DNA from: Serpula lacrymans var. lacrymans S7.9
Lineage: Eukaryota > Basidiomycota > Agaricomycetes > Boletales > Serpulaceae
Length of the DNA: 64,000 nucleotides
NCBI RefSeq assembly: GCF_000218685.1
Contig: NW_006763294.1
Coordinates: forward strand, 372,001-436,000
Direction: 5' to 3'
Part shown: positions 1-12,019 of the stretch, piece by piece
Numbering within the stretch: the stretch's first letter is position 1
How the letters are laid out: the number at the start of each line of letters is the position of its first letter
The notes under the pieces: generated by a model
Databases searched by the model: none
Seen by the model: the letters and a program-made list of their open reading frames with translations, nothing else
What the model was told of the DNA's origin: nothing
Position numbers and translations under genes: made by a program

Positions 1-1287
1 TTTTTTCAGTAAGCTAATACCCTCCATAGACTGCATGAGCGTTGATGATATTGACTCTTACCCACGTGTGGCACTACTATAGAATACAACCGCATGTTTT
101 ACTCGATGGCTTTGTTGTTTTCCGTCGTATAATAGATTTTTAATTCAGAGATGTGACTGCCACCGAATATCAAGCCCGATTTCATTGTCTTTATCGCACA
201 GACACGGTATTCCTGGACCCGTAGGTTCCAGGTTTCCAAAGCACAAATGTCTGCTGCGTTTTCCAAGGACCTTTTAGTCATTACTCATTTACGTTTACCT
301 TTCTCGCACCTCATTCCGTCTATTGTCACGTGGCTACCTTGGTGCTACTCACTCTTGCATCCATTGTACGTTGTTGCTCTGCGATCGCTGTAAAGACCGC
401 ACAAAATGTTAACTGTAATGGCCTGCTGTGTGATCTGGACACAGCCGGGGCCAGGTCTGCCCAGAGGGCAATGGTTATCTATCATGTATATACTTATAGT
501 TGGGTCGATGCCAGTTCATCGCGGCGCTCTTAGTAATCTTGCACATGCCAGTACATTTCGAGATGCTATCTCATCAACTATAGTAGTTGAACGTCAATAT
601 ACTCACGTCCGAATTCAGCCTCCTGACATAACCTATTCGTAAGACTTTATCCAGGCAAGGTATAACTATAACTGTCACCTGAATCATTTCTTCTCATTCA
701 GCACTCGTGATATCTCCACCTGATTGTTAACATTTCATCAGCACCAGCGAGTAAGCCTAGCTAACCAAGTTCGCTTTGGAGCGTGGGGGCAAATCAAAAA
801 AGCCTCCGATCTTTGTCTTGTGTCTTCTCGTACATACTGACAAAAATCGGCGCGAGTTCTATCTCTGACAGTAAGTCAGTTGCCTAATAGTCGCACTTAT
901 CCTAAAGAACTCACACGAAATTACCCAAAGTTCCTTCACTTGCGCACCTGTGTCTATGAATATTATACACAAGTCAGTTTGCCCCTGGCTCTCATTGACA
1001 ATCCTCAATGCCGATTCGGAGTGACGTCGATATATGAAAAAACCGCACTTGTCATGCCTATCCACATAAACATATGATAGACGTGGATTTTCTAAAAGGC
1101 AATATATACCATAAACATAAACGTTCCCCCGACCCTTCCGATCACGTTGTCGTGCAATACATCATCCACCTCTGGTCAGCGGCTTCGTGGTGAGAAACAA
1201 GCTCGACTGTTACTGCTTATAAGCTCGGATGAAAATATCTTCTTCTGTCCCATTGTTCTCCCACAATTTTCCCAAGGCCTGCTACTA
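1..1287. other. Left-edge intergenic DNA, no gene supported
   Basis: Only short open frames under 80 codons are present on either strand. None carries a recognisable motif or a convincing exon-intron pattern. The last few hundred bases are probably the promoter and 5' leader of the P450 gene that follows. A gene reaching in from outside the window cannot be excluded. Confidence 0.5.
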
Positions 1288-3808
1288 ATGATTTTGGATC
1301 ACATATCAGTCTTCGCGCCCGTCTTACTTGCGACCGGCCTCGTATATGGCCTCTATCGTCGCTACACACGCGTGTCTGTGGCGGACATTCCAGGCCCTAA
1401 ATCCGACTCCTTTTTACTAGGTTTGTCCGATTGAGCCCAAGAGACATCGTCGTTATCCAGGAGCTCATCTTTGCGTTCATTATCCTTGAAGGTAACTTGC
1501 GCGAACTCTATCAGGGACAAGCAGGCGAGGCCGATTTTAAATGGCAAAGACAGTTTGGAGACCTGGTTCGAATCAAGAGTGCCATTGGGGTTAGTCTCTT
1601 TCACAAATGGGGATATAAACAAACGTTCTAAACACACCTGCTTTTGGTAAATCAATATCACTTCTAGGATGACGTGTTGTTGGTGTCTGATCCCAAAGCA
1701 CTTCAATACATGTTTCAGACGTCTGGTTACAATTTCCCGAAACAAAAGGAGCGCCGTGTTGTCTCGCGCCTGCTGAACGGACCTGGCATCGTCTGGGCAG
1801 ACGGTAAGTCGTCTTTTTGTTGTCTTGATACGAATGGTAGTAAGGTTCTGATTTTACATCGCTGTTTACCTCGATAGGTGATGACCATAAGAGACAGAGG
1901 AAGGTTATGCTGCCCGGTTTTGGTGGCCCAGAGTCGAAGGCGTTCGTGTCCGTGTTCAGAGGCTATGCCAGCCAGGTGTGTTTTCGTCTTTTTTTGATGA
2001 TCCTGTGGAGGAAGAAGTTGACGCCAAACTATTGTAGCTGTCTGCTAAGTGGATGGATATCGTTAGCAACACTGATAATCAGTCAGCAGAACTCAACGTA
2101 CCCTCTTGGCTCTCTCGCGCTACTCTGGACGCAATAGGAGACGGTGAGCTTGTTATTGCTGCCTGCGCTTCTATATCTCATCATTGCTTTCATGTTCCTA
2201 TCAAATTGTCGTGCATACAATAATTAACCTTTATCTTCCTTTACGCGAAAGCTGCGTTTGGTTATCACTTTGGTTCTGTACAAGATGGCGGTAACTTTCT
2301 TGCCAAGTCATACAGTAACCTCATGTTCGTATTCTCCCGCCTGTTTTCTTCAATAACTTGAGTTCACCTCATTTGATGTCATTTATCCGTTACTATCAGG
2401 TCCGATATCTTTGGTCTTCCCTCCGCACAACAGATATTCTTTCAATCGGTGTCTAAATATTTGCCCATGCGTTTACTTGATTATCTGGGAGATCACGGAT
2501 CGAGCCCGCGAATCGTGCGCATGCGTGACATGCAAAGTGTTGCGACAGGTGTCGCGAAAGACCTGGTTAAGGAGAAGGCAGAAACATTGTTGCAGGGGAA
2601 GAACAATCGTGATGTGTTTGGACTTTTAGGTACGTGGTTTGCTTAGATGCACTGTTGCATAATCAGAGGACTGAAAATAACACGTTAGTCAAGGCCAACA
2701 TGGCCCAAGATGCAAAGACGAAACTAACAGAAGAAGAATTACTGGCGCAGATGAGGTGAGACTCTCCTTTAATTCATTATCATAAGGAATTGACTAATTT
2801 ATTCGCCTCTTCTCAGGACCGTCCTGTTTGCAGGCCATGAGACCACATCGAACACAGTAAGCTGGGCCCTCCTCGAACTCGCGAGAAACCCCAAAATCCA
2901 GGATCGTCTTCGGGCTGAAATTCGTGCTACGGAAGTGTCTGTTCGTGCGCGTGGTGACTCAGAGTTCACTATCGCAGATTTCGATGCTATGCCATACACC
3001 ATCGCTGTCATGAAGGTACGTCTTTAGCTGGTCTCACAGTGCCTTGATGAGGTCTATGTGTCCTTTGCAAACTAACACACTGTCTGAATTTGAATAGGAG
3101 GTCCTGCGGTTCCACCCTGTCGCGTATCATGTCCACAGATATGCTGGACGAGATGACGTGCTACCCCTCTCTCGTCCCATGACCACGGTTTCTGGCAAAA
3201 TCGTAAGCGAAGTGCCGATCCCGAAGGGTATCCGTATTATTGCGTCCATTGCGGGGTACAACAGGTCAGATGCTTAATCTCTTCTGGTATCGCTTAGACA
3301 AGTTCTCATATGTTTACATATAGAAACAAGGATGTATGGGGCGAAGATGCGCACACATTCAATCCGGACCGATGGTTGACAGGTAAAACCGAGAAAAAAG
3401 GGACGTCGGTTGGCGTTTATGGGAACCTGTGAGTTTTCTAAGTTTAAAGTTTGGCGAAACCCGAAACCCAGGGCCTTTCGGTTAAATGACTTATGGATAC
3501 TGATGGGTTCTTCTCCAGCATGACATTCCTTGGGGGTATCAGGTCTTGCATAGGCTGGCGGTTTGCGTGAGTAATTGTCAATAATTTAGCGGTCGATAAG
3601 TTCTCTTATCATATGAGAAACTTTTAGTGTGGTTGAGATCCAAGCTTTCCTCATCGAGATGGTCAACAACTTCGAGTTCTCGCTCACGGAAAAGTCGAAC
3701 CGGATCCGGCGCGAGGCGTGCCTAGTTATGGTCCCAACAGTTGAAGGCGAGGTGGAGAAGGGGGTCCAGATGCCCCTGAGTGTGTCGATTGCGACTCGCG
3801 ATGATTGA
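1288..3808 (+). CDS. Cytochrome P450 monooxygenase (microsomal class II), multi-exon
   Basis: Haem-thiolate monooxygenase, probably anchored in the ER and fed by P450 reductase; the substrate cannot be read from sequence. The ATG at 1288 begins a short hydrophobic anchor, then a basic stretch and the proline hinge DIPGPKSDSF. The I-helix motif AGHETTSNT is near 2833. The K-helix ExxR is KEVLRFHP near 3100. An FNPDRW motif is near 3360. The haem loop FLGGIRSCIG, with its cysteine ligand, is near 3525-3555. The frame is kept across about ten short introns; exon 1 is 1288-1420, intron 1 is 1421-1491, and the haem loop lies alone on a 48-nt exon (3519-3566). The last exon closes at the TGA ending at 3808. 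All catalytic motifs are present and no frame break was seen. It belongs to one of the large basidiomycete-expanded CYP families. The ABC transporter gene next door, on the same strand, makes a role in specialised metabolism plausible. Confidence 0.9.
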
Positions 3809-5122
3809 TGGCGCTGAAAAGGTGAACGGGATATCTGCGTTAGGCTCTGGTCACTGTATTATTGTCTTGGTATCAGATGACTTTGTATAATATTGACAGC
3901 AATCACATACGTGTTTACCGAGAGTAATGGTGTTCGAAGGCCCAATTCTGGGTATTTCCTTGCAATCAGCGAATGGTATCTTGTACATTCTGTGCGGATG
4001 CTATCTTACATGAGGCTGTACACTTCTGACAAGCAATGTACGTATTGTACCGTGCCCACGAAGAAAAGAATCTATCAGTAGCGCGATCGCGCCCCCCACA
4101 CACTTACGGTACTTAAGTAGCCATGCATGGAATGCCAGTGCGTGATAGTTGCCGGTGTGGTATCCAGAGATGCGGCACATATGGCTCATATGGCTCTGTC
4201 CGAGGACATGGTAGCGATGTCACATCTGACTCATATGGCCTTAGGCTCAGGGATACGGGGCACGGTCTGTGAGAGCCGATTGAATGCATAGTTTGGGGAA
4301 GTTATCACCTTATCGTGAGCTCTTCGAAATGGAAACCAAATGGAAGATACTCAGCCGTAAGAAGGAAGAAATGAAATGATGATAGGAACAGGTCTCATGC
4401 CTCGCGTTCTCACTTGAAGGAGGCTAGCTTGCTGGAATTTGCAGGGGCGTTGACGAAGTTATACGTGTAGTTGTCAATGGCGTTTGAGAGCAAGATGAGG
4501 TAAAGAAAGGTACCGTGACGGGGACTAAAAGTACCATTATAATTGGTGGCTGGAAAGTCGTAGCCGTAGGGAGAAGAAAAGACGAAGACATTGCAAGTCC
4601 GCGAAGATATGTTTCGAAATAATCAGATGCACTCCAGTCGGCGCCCTGTGATAAAAAGATTCGGGCTCGGTCGTAGGCTCCCACAAGAAAACCAAGGTTT
4701 GGGAAATATAGACATATCGTACTTGGTCGTCACCTGTGAACGTACATATTCAGAAATGTTGTAGCCAAGAAACCGCAGTTAGATCGCTCAGTAAAGGTCC
4801 GAGTCTGATGCGATACTACGTAAATGATGTACTCTCGCAACTCATCCCTTATAATTACACTGTTTTTATCGCTATCTAGAAGGTGACATTGCGACATTGC
4901 GAAGAAAAGAACGGAATCTAGGTTGCGAAGCTGTCAGTGGGAGATTATAAAGCACGGACCCTGGTGTAAACCCATGCATTGCATACGTGTAAAAAAAACT
5001 AGCGAGTGGTGTGGACTGTGGTGCCACGGACTCTCTTGACATTTTTCACTTATAGTCAGCCCCCAGCCGCAAGGAAGCACGAATAAACATCTTGGACTTC
5101 TCTCTCAACTTCCTTAGCGACC
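3809..5122. other. Intergenic region between P450 and ABC transporter
   Basis: No intact gene is visible. It holds the P450 3' flank, three copies of the 8-mer CATATGGC (starting at 4178, 4187 and 4232), the decayed minus-strand coding trace listed separately (about 4425-4897), and the presumed promoter of the transporter. Confidence 0.5.
4425..4897 (-). pseudogene. Degenerate coding trace with an EF-hand-like loop
   Basis: Read from 4897 downwards, a short ORF starts MSQCHLLDSDKNSVIIRDEL. The stretch DSDKNSVIIRDE fits the 12-residue EF-hand calcium loop: acidic or polar residues at positions 1, 3 and 5, Ile at 8, Glu at 12. This frame stops after about 55 codons, but protein-like sequence continues in other frames. 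One piece contains GAYDRARIFLSQGADWSASD; a later piece contains GYDFPATNYNGTFSPRHGT and ends LASFK-stop near 4425. The switches could be frameshifts or unrecognised introns; candidate acceptors (TTCACAG, ATCACAG) exist but the donors are weak. I do not recognise the family. It could also be a real small gene with unusual splicing. Confidence 0.3.
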
Positions 5123-8100
5123 ATGTTGCAAAGCCTGCATCTCTGTGTTGACTTTGGTCCCTTCGACTTTCGAGATTCGTGTGTCCGAGGTTACTGGAGC
5201 TCCCTCGTCCCAGCAGCACTCGTCTTATCATTCTGCATATTTTCGCTACCGACCCCTAGATGTACACACGCAACATTAAAGCTGGTGAAGATCCCGTTCA
5301 CCCAATTCATTACCCTTGAAGAGGCAGAGGGGTTGCAGCTCGACGGATGTTCTGTTGCAAGCGAGACAGCAGGAGGTGTGGAAAGTGCTGGAGGGGTCAA
5401 TGCTAAAGATTCTTCGAGACGAAGGAACCTATTTCTATCGTGGATTGCTCTGTTTGCAACCTTTGCGTGGTTTGGAATCGGAATAAGGCAACTTGTTTTA
5501 CAAAATGGAGAGCCCTTCAATGCATCCGTGCCACTTTTAATCGGAATTTCCTGGTTGTATGCTGCTCTGCGACCCATCATCTGGCCAAGTCCTACTCCAC
5601 CTTTCGATCTCTTCTCTCTTTACCTCGCTCATCTCGTAGCGGGTACCTTGCTCCTAGGCGGTGTGTTATACGAAACCCATGTCTGGGCTGTCGCTCTTCC
5701 CTCACCCTACCTGCTTGCCATTATGGTTAGCAATCTCGTAGCAATTGTCATTGAGTTGATTATTGTCCTTGGTATGCCTTTGGCCATACCAAGCAGTAGA
5801 GTCAAGGAGGAAGATATTGTACGTCGCAATTCCAACTCTAATGGCATTTCCAGTCTCATGATGACATCCTGGATACAGGGCAAATCTATTTCCCCAGAAG
5901 ATTATACTTCGTTATGGGGTTGGATTACATTCTTCTGGGTACATCCTCTTATAAAAAAGGTCTGTTGTATCTAGTTATATGCGTATTTACTTTTTTCAAA
6001 ATTGGATCTGTGTAGGGAACATCCGCAACGCTGAATGAACCGGATGTATGGAACGTTAGTATCACCATGCAGTCGCGACCAATCTTCGCCCGATTCATGG
6101 CCCACAGGTTCGTCAATGTGTTCCATTCTTACGCAATGTAATCACGTGCGACATCTCAGGGATATCTCACTACTTCGTCGCATCTGGGTGACGAACTCGC
6201 TCGATTTCATGTTGGTGCTTTAGATTCTCTTATTGTTTTCTCGGTCTTTGACAACAAACATTAGCCTTGAATTCATCCTTACATTGGCGAGTATCATCTT
6301 CACCTATGGGGGTCCATTTTTCCTGAAGTAAGGCGTTTTCTATCTCGTGGTTATATACCTACTCACCTTGTCCATCTTATAGACGCATCCTCGATTCCAT
6401 TGACGATCCTACACCCGGGAAGGAAAACCGGGCTCGTGCATACATTTATGCCTTTTTAGCCTTTGCATGTACTGTCATTAAAGTATTGACCTCCTTTTTT
6501 GGAGGTACAACTCCTTTGTTGACTTCTTTCGTTTCAGGCGCAGGCTGAAGTACATCACCTATGGTTTGGACGACGTGCCGCCACTCGAATGCGCTCAGAG
6601 CTCATGGCTGCGATATATGACAAGGCATTGAAACGCAGGGATTTTTCAGGTCTTACAAACAAAGGTGATGCCGATGGTGGCAAAACTAAGGACGAAAGTC
6701 GTGATGGTGGTGAGTCTCTTCCTGTTCCAAGGAATAGTTACATATGTAATGTAACTTGTTTCATATTAAAAGACAAGAAGAAAGACAGTGAAAAGGAAGA
6801 TGACAAAAAAACTGGAGCTGATGTTGGAAAGATTGTTAACCTTATGGCTGGTGACGCGAATACGGTACTTTAGCCTCGTCGTGCGTGCTGTTGAATTCTC
6901 ACGCGTTTGACGTTTAGATTTCGCAAATGGCACAAGGAATATACTTACTCTACGGAGGTAAGTTATGTTGTTTTTATCGGCAAGAGAAGACGCTCATCTG
7001 TTGATATTTTACAGCTCCATTCGAACTCGTCATTTGCGTGCTTTTCTTATACCAGTGAATATTGAGACATTACTGTCTTTCGTTTTGATGACTTATGGAC
7101 ATATTCCCTAGGTTACTCGGCCTCTCAGCATTTGCTGGGGTTTTTGTCGTTCTTGCTGGTTGGCCCATCAACAGCTGGGTCGCCAAACGAAGTGTCATGA
7201 TCCAGAAGAACCTGCTAGCTGCTAGAGACAAGCGTATGAGCGTTGTCAATGAAGTCATTACAGCTGTAAGTTTCTCGAATATCTCGTATCGCCATCATCT
7301 GCTGACATTCAATGCAGGTGAAATTCGTCAAATTCTTCGCATGGGAGGATCGCTGGATTAAACGTACATTTGATGCGCGAGAGATAGAGATGTCTTGGAT
7401 GATCAAATGTGCGACATCCAACCTTTGAAGTGTCTTATCGTACTGACCTTATTTGATCAGCACGGATTAATTTCATGTTCTTTAGCTTACTTTGGCAGTC
7501 AGCGCCATTGATCGTTTCCGTCGTTGCGTTCGCAACGTATGTCTTCTTGGGAGGCCATCTAACGATCGGAACCGCTTTTACGGTGCGTCTTTTCCCCCTT
7601 GATGGTGGGTTCATGTTCCAACCTTTTGATTTGTTAGGCTATAACGCTATTCAACATGCTTGCGTAAGTGCTTTTCGGATTTGTCTTGTTGTCTGAAGTT
7701 ATTTATGTGCCGCCAATCAGGCTGCCTCTAAATGTGATTCCTATGTGGATTGTGCGAATTTTGCAGGTGTGTTGGTATTCTTTACAGTTAAAGGCGCTTC
7801 TAACAGGTTTGTCTGGTTCCTATATGACTGTGTGCAATCTTTCAGGCCAAGGTAGCTCTGGACCGTATTGCCACCTTTTTGGATGAGGACGAGGTGGATG
7901 AACAAGTTTCATCTCTAAAGAAATCTGCGGAACGCATCTCAGAAGATACCGAGGGATTCGGCATTGACCAGGGATCGTTCGTATGGAATAAAGTAGACGG
8001 TACTGATAGCAACATGCCCACAGAGATTACCCATGGCAAGCCTGCATCTGACGACGGCACTATCGTTCCTGAGGCGCCAATAAACACTCAAACGCTAGAT

Positions 8101-11100
8101 CATCACTTTGAACTGAAAGATATCTCTGTAATGTTTCCTGAAGGCGAATTGACAGTGGTAACTGGTCCCACTGCAAGTGGTAAAACTGCTCTTCTTGTTT
8201 GTTAATCCTTTTCATATGTGATGAACTAGTAACGAGCTATTGCAAATTGTAGATGGCACTCCTTGGCGAGATGACTGCAGTCCACGGCAGGCTAATCATG
8301 TCGAAGAATCCTTCGCAAGTGGATGAGAATGGACTCATGTATGCCATTTCATACGGTGCACAATCTCCGTGGCTTAGACATCAGTCTATCAAAGATAACA
8401 TTCTGTTCGACTATCCATATGATGAGAAGAGGTATAACGCAGTCATCGAATGCTGTGCACTAAAACCCGATCTTGCTATTCTAGAGGATGGTGACGCGAC
8501 TGAGATAGGAGCAAGGTTTGTGATATTATGTGGCGCATTTCCAATGATTAATGAACTGACATTGCCTGTTTCCCACATCACAGGGGAGTTAGTCTTTCAG
8601 GCGGACAAAAGGCTAGGTTTGACCATTTTTTCTGGCCGCTGGTGGACTTCGTGCTCACATACTACTAGGGTTGCGTTAGCCCGTGCTGTATACGCGCGCA
8701 CCAAATATGTGTTGTTAGACGATCCTCTTAGCGCCGTTGTAAGGACTTTTCTTCCGTTTTGCATCAATGCGTCGGTCTTATCCCTGTGTAGGATAGTCAT
8801 ACGGCTCGTTTCCTGTTCGATCGATTGCTCTGCGGTCCTCTGCTGAAAGGCCGTTCGGTGGTAAGTTATAGTTTTCTTCTTTTCTTGGATGTTTTACTGC
8901 GAGTGCTCATACTTTTGTCTCTGCTCTAAAGATCCTTGTTACCCATCACGTTGAACTCGTTCTTCCGGGAGCCTACTATCTTATACGAATGCTGGATGGC
9001 CGCATTGATGCACAGGGTACTGTGAAGGATCTCCGTGCACAAGGTATACTCGACGCGATCGAACTGAGTTCCGTGCTTCAAGCCCCAGAGCATGCATCTG
9101 CCGCAGAAGGACAAGCAAAGAATGTATTAGAAGAAACAAATGGCTCGGAAGATGCTGCGCAAGAAGCAAAGAAACCATCAAAACTCATTCAGGACGAGCA
9201 TCGCGAGTCTGGTTCTGTGAAGTGGGTTATATATAAAACATATCTCAAGGCTTCGTACGTCATCTTGATAGATTTACACACTCGCACAAGCCAACTAAAT
9301 GCCTAAATTCACAGCTCATACTGGACTTGGTTCATTCTTTCTTCCTTTATTGTCGTAAACCAAGTGGGTAGCATAGCTCGTATCAACTAACTTCGGTTGT
9401 ATTGACATATTATTGAAGAGCTTAGGCGTGGCCCAAAAATTATGGATCAGAGTGAGTTGTCGCTTTTTGATCAGCTAATATCTTTGATTTATTGAAATCT
9501 CGTACGAAAGACCTGGGGAGAAGCGTATGGTCATGTATCGAGCTCCTCATTCTCTTATGCGTTTGAGTCATATACACGACCAGAGCACGAGGTAGTACTC
9601 TGGAACTCTCGGCATTTTCAGGGAGCAGAGCTGTTAATGCAGAGCTCAAATTCATCATTTGCCACCTTACCAGATGCTGAAGAGCATCCCATGTTTTTCG
9701 TTGGGATCTACGCGGCAATCGGTTTGGGTATCACCCTCGTCATGCTTTTGTCGACTGCGATCCAGTATATTGGTGGCATTAAGGCATCTCGGCGTTTGTT
9801 TTCGCAGATGTTGGTTGGTGTAGTGGGAGCTACTATGCGTTGGCACGATACAACTCCTCAAGGTTTGATTATCATATTTAGACTCTTGTATACAGTCCTA
9901 ATATTGATCATTAGGACGAATGCTCAATCGCTTCGGAAAAGTATGTTGAATATATTTCAAGTAGTATTTTCCACTAATCTGTGTCATAGGACATGGAGAC
10001 TATAGACACCTCCCTCTCCGAATCATTACAAGCTGTCAATTCATCCTTGGCCAGTTTCGCCGCAGCTATAGCCACTGTTGCGTTAGTATTGTTTTATCAG
10101 CCAACTGTATTCATTAATCTGACGTTACATAACTTGCATAGCGTGTTCTTCCCATCGTTCCTCGTACCGGCCTTCTTCATCGCATGGGGATACAGACAAC
10201 TTGCAGTTGGTTATCTCAACACTGGTCGTGATCTTCGTCGCATGGAGTCAAACTCTCGATCGCCCATATTTTCTGGATTCAGTGAACTTTTAGAAGGAAT
10301 CGTTACAGTCAGAGCTTTCTCAGCCGAGAAGCGTTTCCTTGATGATCTGCACGCCAAAATCGACGGTACCACTATGGTATGTACCTCTGCCGTCCTGTGT
10401 TAAATGTGTACTTAACATAGTTCAAACAGATGTGGTATAATTTCTGGATGACGAATCGATGGCTCCTGCTTAACTTCGATATCCTTGGGGGTATCGCGGT
10501 TTTGTTTACTACCTTGATCGCTTTGTATGGCCTTGCTGGCTCAGGTCTCGCCGGTATCTGCATAACTAGTGCCATGTCATTCACTGTCAGTGTCTATTGG
10601 GCCTGTCGATTTTGGACTGCTTTGGAACTTGATTTGAAGTATGTACCATCGTCCGGAACTATGAAGCTATCAACGATCACTGACACTCCTTTGATCAGCT
10701 CTGTGGAACGAGTTGTCGAATATTTGGATCTTCCCCAGGAGCCCTCGGCTGTAATAGAATCTAATCGGCCTCCTGCCTATTGGCCATCCAGTTCTAATAC
10801 GGAGTCTTTGGTTTCCGTCGAAGACCTCGTCATTAGATACGCGCCGGACTTACCCCCTGTGTTACACGGCATTTCATTCACCCTTAAGGCTAGAGAGCGA
10901 GTCGGTATTCTGGGACGAACAGGAAGCGGAAAATCTACTCTTGCTATGAGTGTTCTACGCTTTGTAAGTCTCGGTCGGTGCTCTACTCCTCAGTTCACAT
11001 AATCTTGTTTTCAGGTTGATCCTTATAGTGGAAGAATAGTTATCGATGGAATTGATATATCAACGATCGGCCTGAAAGATCTACGGTCACGTTTGGTATG

Positions 11101-12019
11101 TAATGAAATACATATTTCAAATTTCGTGATAACTCATCGTCTTCCATTAGACATTCATCCCTCAGGTCTGCACACGCGATGATCATCGCGTTTGAGCCTT
11201 ATTAACTCTGCCTTTCCACAGGATGCCACACTTTTCTCTGGAACTCTTCGTGACAATCTAGATCCTTTCGGTAACGAAATACCATTTCGCGATATTTTTC
11301 ACGTCGGCTCATAATTCTTGCAGGTGAATATGATGAGAGCGAATGTCTTGATGTCCTGTATCGTGTCCAGATGATCACCGAAAGTTCTTACGAGAGTCAA
11401 CGGGCCTCACGAGAGCCATCTAGATCACCTTCTTCTCATGGTACAGACCATGAAGGCTCGGTATCATCGGCTTCCCGTACTGTCGCCGACTCGGACGTCA
11501 AGACAGTCGTTACTCTGGACACGCAAGTGTCTGCTGGCGGTACCAATTTCTCTCAAGGGCAGAGGCAACTGATCGCCTTAGCCCGAGCGCTTCTACGTAG
11601 AAGCTCAGTCATCATTCTTGATGAAGCAACGAGTAGCATAGACTTTGCAACAGATGCTAAAATCCAAACGACGATTCGCGAAGAGTTCAACGACTCACTT
11701 CTACTCACTGGTAACTATCTTTATATTAATTTTATATATATCAAAATTGTCTCATCCAACGTACGCCAGTTGCTCATCGCCTTCAAACTGTCATCGACTA
11801 CGACCGACTGCTTGTATTAGACCAGGGCAAGGTATGTGGATCTTTTCGTTGAGCCTGCATTATCATTGATACTATACCGCTTAGATTTCCGAATTCGATA
11901 CACCCCTGAACTTGATAAGCAAAGATGGTGGTCTATTCAGGGATATGTGTCTCAAAAGTGGGATGTTCAGTGAGCTAGAGGCTGCAGCAAAAGCAAAAGC
12001 CCAACGTGATTCACGTTAA
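5123..12019 (+). CDS. ABCC/MRP-type full ABC transporter
   Basis: ATP-driven exporter of conjugates, drugs or metabolites, at the plasma or vacuolar membrane. The N-terminal exon (5123-5960) encodes a TMD0-like set of about five membrane helices. TMD1 follows, then NBD1 with Walker [12 protein letters not shown] (near 8165). Splicing out two introns restores its signature [10 protein letters not shown], followed by Walker [15 protein letters not shown]2 and NBD2 complete the protein: Walker [11 protein letters not shown] (near 10915), Q-loop TFIPQ, signature NFSQGQRQ, Walker [13 protein letters not shown] and H-loop VAHR. NBD1 has Asp in place of the catalytic Glu, as is usual in ABCC proteins, so hydrolysis probably rests on NBD2. 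NBD2 has a Ser-rich insert before its signature (near 11390-11500). The predicted protein is roughly 1,450-1,500 residues, normal for ABCC. More than 20 introns interrupt it, and exons as short as 15 nt (11151-11165) and 26 nt (7638-7663) are needed to keep the frame. It lies beside a P450 and near an NRPS-like gene. Confidence 0.92.

Noticed and set aside
4178..4239. Three copies of CATATGGC
   Set aside because: Short 8-mer repeats within 60 bases of AT-rich intergenic DNA; may be chance, and no gene or known site is associated.
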